A program made the translations under genes and the position numbers. A stretch of 10,868 bases of DNA from Methanobacteriota archaeon (GTDB lineage Archaea > Halobacteriota > Methanomicrobia > Methanomicrobiales > Methanoculleaceae): assembly GCA_023457135.1 (NCBI GenBank), contig JAEWMO010000104.1:1-10868 (forward strand), given 5' to 3'. Below, one piece after another: positions 6,318 to 10,868 of the stretch (its first letter is position 1; the number at the start of each line of letters is the position of its first letter). The notes below the pieces were generated by a model. It was given only the letters and a program-made list of their open reading frames with translations, was not told where the DNA came from and ran no database searches.

Positions 6318-6572
6318 TCAGGATCTCTTCAGCAGGTCGCGCTTGACGACGATATAATCTTTTACGTTCTTTACCGCCTCGAACGGCACGAGCATCCTGT
6401 CCTCTTCCATCCTGTAGCCCTCGGTCCTGAATGTCTTGTCCGGTATGACGATCAGGTCGACGATCGCCCCGGTATCGAGATCGACCATGATGTTCTTGAG
6501 GGTCCCGATGAGTACGCCGTCGTCACTCATCACTCTCTTCCTGGCAAGGGTATGGCAGAAGGTTTTGCTCAT
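6318..6572 (-). CDS. Small PRC-barrel domain protein
   Basis: 84 aa; a single PRC-barrel fold fills the chain: ARKRVMSDDGVLIGTLKNIM, then a VDLDTGAIVDLIVIPD strand pair, a MLVPFEAVKNV turn and a final DYIVVKRDLL strand. PRC barrels occur in photosynthetic reaction centre H subunits, in the 16S processing factor RimM, and as small archaeal stand-alone proteins. In haloarchaea stand-alone PRC proteins (CdpB type) bind the FtsZ anchor SepF and tune cell division. A similar adaptor role is possible here because Methanomicrobiales divide with FtsZ/SepF, but that is inference from the fold alone. No membrane segment or signal peptide. The gene is flanked by its own promoter and T6 terminator, so it is probably monocistronic. 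No Shine-Dalgarno sequence precedes the ATG, consistent with a leaderless mRNA. Confidence 0.85.
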   Translation of the reverse strand: MSKTFCHTLARKRVMSDDGVLIGTLKNIMVDLDTGAIVDLIVIPDKTFRTEGYRMEEDRMLVPFEAVKNVKDYIVVKRDLLKRS

Positions 6573-6594
6573 ACAGAGCGTGGGGCGTTTGTAC

Positions 6595-6604
6595 TATTTA
6601 AATA
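6595..6604 (-). promoter_or_regulatory. TATA box of the PRC-barrel gene
   Basis: TATTTAAATA, a perfect palindrome in an AT island, is centred about 27 bp before the ATG at 6572. That is the standard archaeal TATA-to-start distance and predicts a leaderless or near-leaderless transcript, matching the lack of a ribosome site. Confidence 0.6.
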
Positions 6605-6771
6605 TTCTAAAATCCCCAAAGCGCCGCAGAAAGGGTTTTCCGGGATCCGCATCCGGGGAGGATCGCCGCCACCCCGGAATTCGAGCGCCTGAGGCGCGAC
6701 GGCCCGAGAGATACGACCGGACGTCGGCGGTCCGACCCTCCGCGTGGGTTTCCCTCAAAAAGTCTACCGAA

Positions 6772-6840
6772 ATGCCGAGAATGAATCCGCCGGGGCCGCA
6801 GGGCGAACCCTCCGGACCGGGCGGCGGGATGTGTTGCTGA
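6772..6840 (+). CDS. Possible 22-residue Gly/Pro-rich peptide ending in Cys-Cys
   Basis: An ATG-to-TGA frame encodes a peptide starting MPRMNPPGPQGEP and ending GPGGGMCC. The GP-repeat with terminal cysteines loosely recalls small Gly-rich, Cys-ending archaeal proteins of the DUF5320 type (MPxxDxTGPxGxGPxTGRGxGxC), which are longer. Against it: no Shine-Dalgarno or TATA box of its own is visible, the upstream codons are also open, and in GC-rich DNA such chance frames are common. Listed as a candidate only; the 256-bp gap 6611-6866 contains nothing else I can name. Confidence 0.2.
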   Translation: MPRMNPPGPQGEPSGPGGGMCC

Positions 6841-6843
6841 ACG

Positions 6844-6849
6844 AAAAAA
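6844..6849 (-). terminator. Oligo-T terminator after the histone gene
   Basis: A6 on the plus strand is T6 in the histone transcript, 17 nt beyond the TAA stop. Same arrangement as after the PRC-barrel gene. Confidence 0.5.
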
Positions 6850-6866
6850 TAAGAGCCAGGATCGGG

Positions 6867-7076
6867 TTACCTGACAGTTTCGGCCGCCATCCGGACGTCG
6901 GTTGCCTTAACTGTCTTCCTGCCCGCATGACCCGCGAGTTTAATGGCCTCTTTTGCGATCCTGGAAGCGTACTGTTCCATCAGTTTTGCGAGCTCTTCAT
7001 TGGCATCGGAACTCACACGTTCCGCGCCGGACTTTTTCACGATTCTGCCAACGGGTGCCAGAGGTATATCAGTCAT
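6867..7076 (-). CDS. Archaeal histone (HMf-like)
   Basis: 69 aa, the normal length of single-fold archaeal histones, which dimerise, stack into extended superhelices and wrap DNA. The fold reads in order: IPLAPVGRIVKKSGAERVS (helix 1 and loop 1, with the DNA-contacting Arg11), a long helix 2 (DANEELAKLMEQYASRIAKE, then AIKLAGHAG), loop 2 with RKTVKATD (the conserved RKT/D pair) and helix 3 (VRMAAETVR). There is no C-terminal tail or tandem duplication. Ribosome-site candidates GGGGGA and TGAG lie upstream of the ATG at 7076. The leader of about 60 nt carries a 9-bp inverted repeat. The T6 run behind the stop and a dedicated TATA box make it monocistronic. Numbers of histone paralogues elsewhere in the genome cannot be judged from this window. 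Confidence 0.95.
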   Translation of the reverse strand: MTDIPLAPVGRIVKKSGAERVSSDANEELAKLMEQYASRIAKEAIKLAGHAGRKTVKATDVRMAAETVR

Positions 7077-7099
7077 GATCTCATTTCCCCCTTTTCATT

Positions 7100-7132
7100 G
7101 AGTTCTGTGAAATGTACTCTCAAACAGAACTC
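7100..7132 (-). promoter_or_regulatory. 9-bp inverted repeat in the histone leader
   Basis: GAGTTCTGT (7100-7108) and ACAGAACTC (7124-7132) are perfect reverse complements around a 15-nt loop. A partial third half-site ACAGAA follows at 7138-7143. The repeat lies between the predicted transcription start (about 7138) and the ribosome site. It could be an RNA hairpin in the 5' leader or a dimer-binding operator just downstream of the start. Confidence 0.5.
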
Positions 7133-7161
7133 GTTTTACAGAAGCACCATAGGTATTCTCA

Positions 7162-7169
7162 TATAAATA
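7162..7169 (-). promoter_or_regulatory. TATA box of the histone gene
   Basis: On the minus strand the stretch reads AAGTATTTATATGAG; the core TTTATAT is an archaeal TATA box. The predicted start of transcription is about 26 nt downstream, near 7138, leaving a leader of about 61 nt. Confidence 0.5.
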
Positions 7170-7220
7170 CTTATCCGTCTCCAGAGGGGTTGAAGAAGGA
7201 AATTCAGAACGGGGAGGGGA

Positions 7221-8099
7221 TCAAAGTGAGGGAAAGACCCGAATAATATCGGTCTGAGTAACGATCCCGACGGGCTTCCCGTCCTCGACGACTACCACCC
7301 TCCCGATCTCCCGTTCCTTAAACCGGCCCACGATCTCATAGAGCCGGGTTGAGGACGGCGCCTCGACCACATCGGTGGTCATGACCTCTGCCGCGGACGC
7401 ATCCAGCGTCAGGCCCTCATCGAGGCCCCGGGCGATATCGCTCAGCGTCACGATGCCCGCAAGAGTGCCGTTCTCCACCACCGGCGCCCCGTGGATCCGG
7501 TGCTTGTTAAAGAGCCGTATCGCGTCCCGGAACGTGGCGTCCGGCGACAGGGTCAGGAGCGGCGAAGTCATATAATGCTTGATCGGCTTCTTGGGGAGAG
7601 AGATGATCTCCGAGACGCTGAAGAGGAGCGCCTGCTGGTTCTCGTCCATCCCGTAGATCTCCCCCCGGACGACGAGTTTGTTCACCGGGGTCGGCCCGAT
7701 CGTGACCATGTCCCCCACCTTGAAAAGCTTCACGCTCCCGATGATCCGGACCATCGCCTGGCAGAGGTCCGGGTGGCAGAGGGTGGTGAAGTCGAGCTCG
7801 GCGACCCGGACACCCTTCACCTTCTCGCCGTCGCGGAAGATCGGCACCTCAAACTGGCTTTCAAGATCCCCGAGGTTCAGCTCCTTGTACGCGCGTGCGG
7901 TCGGGCTGTAACCGCCTTTCGGACCGGGGACACCGTCGACAAGTCCGAGGGCCTTCAATGCCTGCATCTGGTTGCGGACGGTGCCGGGGTTGCGCTTGAG
8001 TACGTCCGCGATCTCCTCACCTTTTATAGAGTGGGAAGACTGATGATATAGAGTAATCAGAGTTATCAGGATATCCTTCTGAATCGGGGAAAGATCCAT
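7221..8099 (-). CDS. HTH and tandem-CBS domain regulator
   Basis: Probable cytoplasmic, DNA-binding, ligand-sensing regulator. 292 aa from the ATG at 8099; a GTG three codons upstream (8108) is possible. From the GTG, the winged HTH spans about 5-75 (IKGEEIADVLKRNPGTVRNQ recognition helices, wing GVPGPKGGYSPT). A middle domain at about 85-170 includes HPDLCQAMVRIIGSVKLFKVGD, VVRGEIYG and ALLFSVSEIISLP. CBS1 is at about 178-232 (HYMTSPLLTLSPDATFRDA, APVVENGTLAGIVTLSDIA) and CBS2 at about 242-293 (VMTTDVVEAPSSTRLYEI, VVVVEDGKPVGIVTQTDI). Paired CBS domains (Bateman modules) usually bind adenosyl ligands such as AMP, ATP or SAM. The target operon is unknown; its own promoter region, shared with the divergent GTPase gene, is a natural candidate. 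The start at 8099 is preferred because it lies about 27 bp from the AT box. Confidence 0.85.
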   Translation of the reverse strand: MDLSPIQKDILITLITLYHQSSHSIKGEEIADVLKRNPGTVRNQMQALKALGLVDGVPGPKGGYSPTARAYKELNLGDLESQFEVPIFRDGEKVKGVRVAELDFTTLCHPDLCQAMVRIIGSVKLFKVGDMVTIGPTPVNKLVVRGEIYGMDENQQALLFSVSEIISLPKKPIKHYMTSPLLTLSPDATFRDAIRLFNKHRIHGAPVVENGTLAGIVTLSDIARGLDEGLTLDASAAEVMTTDVVEAPSSTRLYEIVGRFKEREIGRVVVVEDGKPVGIVTQTDIIRVFPSL

Positions 8100-8121
8100 A
8101 TTTATCACTCATTATACGTTG

Positions 8122-8129
8122 TTTAAATA
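8122..8129. promoter_or_regulatory. Shared AT box between the CBS regulator and the NOG1-like gene
   Basis: TTTAAATA on the plus strand reads TATTTAAA on the minus strand. It is about 27 bp before the ATG at 8099 and about 22 bp before the GTG at 8148, so it could serve both directions. A second box ATTATA at 8111-8116 would suit the alternative plus-strand start at 8139. The two coding regions are 48 bp apart. Confidence 0.5.
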
Positions 8130-8147
8130 CATTAGGTTGTGCGTGCA

Positions 8148-9131
8148 GTGGAATTCGAAACCATCCCGACCGTTCCGACGGCGGACGAAGTGCTCGACCG
8201 CAGTCTTCGCAGGGCGGCAGCCAAGAAGAAGCTGAAGACCAACGTCGACAGGGCAAATGAGGAGTTCGTGAGAGCGGTCGGAAGCGCCATCCACGACAAG
8301 TTGAAAAGCGTGGTCAGCTCGTTCCCGAGCTTTGAGCGCCTTCCCCCCTTCTACCAGGAGGTGACGGATATCCTTCTCTCGCTCGACCGGATGAAGAAGT
8401 CGCTCGGTGCCGTCACCTGGGCGGCCGACCAGGTCAGGATCATCGGCTCCGGCTATGCCCGGAGCATCCGGTCCGCCGACGACACCGACCGGTCCCGGAA
8501 ACAGGCCGTCGCCCGTATTGCCTCGATCGTCCACCAGGTGGAGGACGATCTCCTCTTCCTGAACCAGGCAAGAAACATCCTCCGGAAACTCCCGCATGTG
8601 AACGAGGAGGACTTCACCGTGGTGGTGGCGGGGTTCCCGAACGTGGGCAAATCATCGTTCATCAAGCTCGTCTCGACGGCGACGCCCGAGATCGCCTCCT
8701 ACCCCTTCACGACGAAGGGGATCATCGTCGGCCACCGCGATATCGGGAAACGTTTACGGGCCCAGTTCATCGATACGCCCGGCGTTCTCGAGCGGCCGGC
8801 AGAAGAGCGGAACCCCATCGAGCGGCAGGCGGTCAGCGCCATCATCAACACGGCCGACGTCGTGCTCTTCATCCTGGACGCGAGCGAACACTGCGGCTAC
8901 TCGTTTGAGGAGCAGTTGCAGCTCCTCGACGAGATCCGCGGGCTCGTCGACGTGCCGGTGGTGACGGTCGTAAACAAAGCGGATATCAAAGAGGCCGAGG
9001 GTTACCCGGCGATGTCCACCCTCACCGGCGAAGGGGTGGAGGCGGTCATCGACCTCCTCCTCACCTTCAGAGCAGAGGCAGCCACGCAGACGAACCTGCG
9101 AGAGCCGCCCCAACCAGAAAGCCAGCAATAG
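8148..9131 (+). CDS. NOG1-like GTPase (Obg/TRAFAC family)
   Basis: GTP-binding protein of the NOG1 group; eukaryotic NOG1 assembles the 60S subunit, so a role in large ribosomal subunit maturation is likely. 327 aa from the GTG at 8148 (MEFETIPTVPT, the typical archaeal start); an in-frame GTG at 8139 would add three residues. AGGT 10 nt before 8148 favours the later start. The N-terminal helical NOG1 domain covers about 1-155. GTPase motifs (numbered from 8139): G1 GFPNVGKS (165-172), the switch threonines in YPFTTKGI (188-195), G3 DTPG (212-215), G4 NKAD (279-282), and a G5-like STLTGEG (293-299). Archaeal members lack the long C-terminal half of eukaryotic NOG1, as here. The last 20 or so residues (ATQTNLREPPQPESQQ) look unstructured and are encoded opposite the end of the convergent protease gene. 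Confidence 0.88.
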   Translation: MEFETIPTVPTADEVLDRSLRRAAAKKKLKTNVDRANEEFVRAVGSAIHDKLKSVVSSFPSFERLPPFYQEVTDILLSLDRMKKSLGAVTWAADQVRIIGSGYARSIRSADDTDRSRKQAVARIASIVHQVEDDLLFLNQARNILRKLPHVNEEDFTVVVAGFPNVGKSSFIKLVSTATPEIASYPFTTKGIIVGHRDIGKRLRAQFIDTPGVLERPAEERNPIERQAVSAIINTADVVLFILDASEHCGYSFEEQLQLLDEIRGLVDVPVVTVVNKADIKEAEGYPAMSTLTGEGVEAVIDLLLTFRAEAATQTNLREPPQPESQQ

Positions 9132-9975
9132 CCCCGCCGTTCAGGGGCGGGAGCCCCGCCTGGGGCTTCCCCTTATTGACGAAGAAGAGGAGCACGGCGA
9201 GGCCTGCAAGCGATCCAATCATCGCGCCGAGCGTCGGTGCCGAGAGCACCCAGAGGACGGCAGGCGCACCCGCAAAGACGTGCGAAGAGACGACAAGGAT
9301 CGAGGGCATGATGAGATCGCCCATCCCCATGAGAAACGCGCCCCGCTCTTTTCCCTCCCCCATATCAATTCCTTCCCGCCTGAACGAGTAGTCCGCCCGC
9401 TTCGGGACCACGACCATGATCGGGGCCTTCGTCTCGAGGACGCCTTCGGCGAGCGTGATCATGTGTTTTGTCCGGTAGACCGATATGGCATCGTAGACGG
9501 CGAGCAGCACGAGCAGGACGAGCACCGGGACGATGGCGAGCGATATCCCGAAGATGGATGCGATGCCGGCCGATACCAGCACACCGAGGACGTCGATGAC
9601 GTACCACTCCGGGTAGAGGTAGAGGAGCGCCGTTGCCGCAACGGCGGCGATGAGGGCCCCGATGGCCGCAACGTCGTTTGTCCCGAACGCGATGATGGAG
9701 AGCGCCGAGAAGATGTAGACGAACGTCATGAACATGGCGATGGCCACGAAGACGGCAATAAAGCGGCGCCCCCCGAACCGGATCAGGAGGAGGAGGACCA
9801 GCGTGAACGCGAGCAGCATCCCGATGAAGAGGAGAGGGTTGGCGACCGACTCAGGATCTTCAAACGCGACAAGCCCCGCCGCCTGCATGGGGAGAACGAG
9901 CACGACGGCGATCACCTGGACGAACAGGAGCATGAGGGGCATTCCGAGAAACGGCAGCCAGTCGCGGATCTGCAT
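9067..9975 (-). CDS. Presenilin-like intramembrane aspartyl protease (A22, PSH)
   Basis: Polytopic membrane protease that cleaves substrates within the bilayer; presenilin/signal peptide peptidase relative. 302 aa with about nine hydrophobic segments. The catalytic motifs are YD (Tyr161-Asp162, in LLAVYDAISVYRTKHM) and GxGD (GMGD 217-220, Asp220). The PAL-equivalent site reads LPPLNGG (275-281) before the last helix. The hydrophilic stretch 180-212 (LETKAPIMVVVPKRADYSFR onward) is the loop between TM6 and TM7. Asp162 and Asp220 match the numbering of the structurally solved M. marisnigri JR1 PSH, and the length is nearly the same, so this is its orthologue. GGAG (minus strand, 9986-9983) sits 7 nt before the ATG. 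The gene's last 65 bp overlap the 3' end of the convergent GTPase gene. Natural substrates in archaea are unknown. Confidence 0.95.
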   Translation of the reverse strand: MQIRDWLPFLGMPLMLLFVQVIAVVLVLPMQAAGLVAFEDPESVANPLLFIGMLLAFTLVLLLLIRFGGRRFIAVFVAIAMFMTFVYIFSALSIIAFGTNDVAAIGALIAAVAATALLYLYPEWYVIDVLGVLVSAGIASIFGISLAIVPVLVLLVLLAVYDAISVYRTKHMITLAEGVLETKAPIMVVVPKRADYSFRREGIDMGEGKERGAFLMGMGDLIMPSILVVSSHVFAGAPAVLWVLSAPTLGAMIGSLAGLAVLLFFVNKGKPQAGLPPLNGGAIAGFLVGAALAGSSAWLPLL

Positions 9976-10002
9976 TATAAAACTCCATTCATTTTAGGTA
10001 GG

Positions 10003-10010
10003 TTAATTAA
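10003..10010. promoter_or_regulatory. Palindromic AT box between protease and membrane-protein genes
   Basis: TTAATTAA is a perfect palindrome 26-27 bp before the plus-strand ATG at 10033 and about 31 bp before the minus-strand ATG at 9975. It would give a leaderless plus-strand transcript. For the protease, which has a GGAG ribosome site in its short leader, another box nearer 10012-10020 may be needed, so true sharing is uncertain. Confidence 0.45.
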
Positions 10011-10032
10011 TGCATTCTCATCACTTTAAAAT

Positions 10033-10347
10033 ATGGAGATTCGCGGACTCATCAGCGACATCGTTCTCACCATCGTGATGGTGGTCTCCACCGTCGTGCT
10101 GGTGATGCGGTTCTGGCAGGACCTGGTCATCGCGGTTGCTGCAACATTCATGATGCTCTCGCTCGGAGGGCTGCTCATATCCCTGGCCCTGAAGGTCGTG
10201 AGCCTCGAACAGGCCGTCGTGCAGCGGGAGCGCACCATGCGTGTGAACATGGAGGAGATGGAGAAGACGATGAGCACCAAGTATGACAATACGGTCAGCC
10301 ACATCGAGGAGATCGTCGACGGGCTCTCCCGGCGGATGTACCGGTGA
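10033..10347 (+). CDS. Small membrane protein with two helices and coiled-coil tail
   Basis: 104 aa, not recognised. Residues 8-27 (SDIVLTIVMVVSTVVLVMRF) and about 31-56 (LVIAVAATFMMLSLGGLLIS, then LALKVV) are hydrophobic helices joined by a three- to five-residue turn, forming a membrane hairpin. Residues 57-104 are charged with heptad-like spacing (LEQAVVQRERTMRVNMEEME, then a HIEEIVDGLSRRMYR end), suggesting a cytoplasmic coiled coil; the few flanking charges do not settle the topology. The ATG has an AT box 26-27 bp upstream and no ribosome site, so it is probably leaderless. It is divergent from the intramembrane protease, with 57 bp between starts, and 48 bp ahead of fen1. Codon use matches the neighbours, so it is a real gene. 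A protease partner or substrate role is only a guess from position. Confidence 0.75.
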   Translation: MEIRGLISDIVLTIVMVVSTVVLVMRFWQDLVIAVAATFMMLSLGGLLISLALKVVSLEQAVVQRERTMRVNMEEMEKTMSTKYDNTVSHIEEIVDGLSRRMYR

Positions 10348-10395
10348 TGCAGACCGCCACCTTAATGGGTCTTCCCCCACTCATGAGTAGATAGC

Positions 10396-10868
10396 ATGGG
10401 CGTTGCTATCAGGGATATTCTCTCCGACTGCAGGGAGACCGTGGGGTGGGACAATCTTGCCGGCACCGCCGCAGTGGATGCCCACAACGCGCTCTACCAG
10501 TTCCTCTCCATCATCCGGCAGCCCGACGGCACGCCGCTGATGAACGGTGCGGGCCGCGTCACCTCGCACCTCTCCGGCATCCTCTTCCGGACGGTCAACT
10601 TCCTGGAGAAAGGAATCCGGCCGGTCTATGTCTTTGACGGCAAACCTCCGGAGTTCAAACAGGAGACGATCGAGGAGCGGCGGCTCGTCCGTTCCAGGGC
10701 CGACGAGGCCTGGAAGGCGGCGCTCCGTGAGGGCGATATGGAGACGGCGTACCGGCAGGCGAGCGCATCCACCCGTATCGACAGCCACGTCATCGAGTCG
10801 TCCTGCGAGCTCCTGGACCTGCTCGGGATCCCCCGGGTGCAGGCGCCGAGCGAGGGCGAGGCGCAGGC
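10396..10868 (+). CDS. fen: Flap endonuclease 1, 3' part outside the window
   Basis: Structure-specific 5' nuclease that removes RNA-DNA flaps during Okazaki fragment maturation and base excision repair, normally with PCNA. The frame is open from the ATG at 10396 to the end of the window: 157 codons plus two bases, about half of the usual 330-340 aa. It begins MGVAIRDIL as archaeal FEN1 does. Expected metal ligands are present: Asp28 in AAVDAHNALYQF, Asp81 in VYVFDGKPPEFK, and Glu153/Glu155 in PSEGEAQA. The conserved basic stretch EERRLVRSRADEAW (residues 93-106) follows the FDGKPP turn, leading into the helical arch. The PCNA-binding C-terminus is beyond the window. A weak AT stretch (CTTAATGG, 10361-10368) about 30 bp upstream may be its promoter; no clear ribosome site is seen. 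XPG-type relatives are excluded by the N-terminus. Confidence 0.95.
   Translation, partial: MGVAIRDILSDCRETVGWDNLAGTAAVDAHNALYQFLSIIRQPDGTPLMNGAGRVTSHLSGILFRTVNFLEKGIRPVYVFDGKPPEFKQETIEERRLVRSRADEAWKAALREGDMETAYRQASASTRIDSHVIESSCELLDLLGIPRVQAPSEGEAQ

Noticed and set aside
5957..6346. Short frames on both strands in the intergenic region (63, 122 and 66 codons)
   Set aside because: No paired ribosome site and start, no recognisable family; a GAGGAGTGAT stretch at 5981-5990 resembles a ribosome site but no start codon follows at a proper distance.
9280..10029. 249-codon plus-strand frame rich in Asp, Glu, His and Arg
   Set aside because: Antisense of the protease's hydrophobic codons, which read as charged residues on the other strand; the protease is certain.

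Overview
The window is archaeal chromosome, almost certainly from a Methanoculleus-like methanogen (Methanomicrobiales). It carries archaeal RPA, RadA, FEN1, a histone, an archaeal-type phosphoglycolate phosphatase, a NOG1-like GTPase and a presenilin-type intramembrane protease. In the protease the two catalytic aspartates fall at residues 162 and 220, the same numbering as the crystallised Methanoculleus marisnigri JR1 enzyme. Coding DNA is GC-rich with C/G-ending codons, and promoters are short AT islands of archaeal TATA type. No mobile element, CRISPR array, tRNA or rRNA was recognised.

Layout. Positions 1-4168 form a plus-strand information-processing block: lysA (5' end cut off by the window), RPA 7 nt behind it, then a TATA-like promoter, radA, and a phosphoglycolate phosphatase whose start overlaps the radA stop. 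Positions 4301-5869 (minus) hold an unrecognised secreted protein: one globular domain between long Pro/Thr-rich linkers, with an acidic tail and a more AT-rich centre than its neighbours. Positions 5870-6317 carry three AT boxes and GC-rich inverted repeats but no convincing gene. A minus-strand series follows: a small PRC-barrel protein, a histone and a HTH-CBS regulator. Each has its own TATA element; the first two also have a T6 run on the transcribed strand just past the stop codon.

The HTH-CBS regulator is divergent from a NOG1-type GTPase with only 48 bp between starts. That GTPase ends convergently inside the presenilin-like protease gene (65-bp overlap). The protease is divergent from an uncharacterised two-helix membrane protein with a coiled-coil tail, followed by the 5' part of fen1, which runs off the window.

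How the genes fit together: RPA (ssDNA binding), RadA (strand exchange), FEN1 (flap removal) and histone (DNA packaging) are the DNA-maintenance core. LysA makes lysine. The phosphatase clears phosphoglycolate or a similar sugar phosphate. The GTPase probably acts in large-subunit ribosome assembly and the protease cleaves within the membrane. The least explained items are the secreted protein, the AT-box and hairpin-rich intergenic region beside it, a 9-bp inverted repeat in the presumed histone leader, and the small membrane protein opposite the protease.
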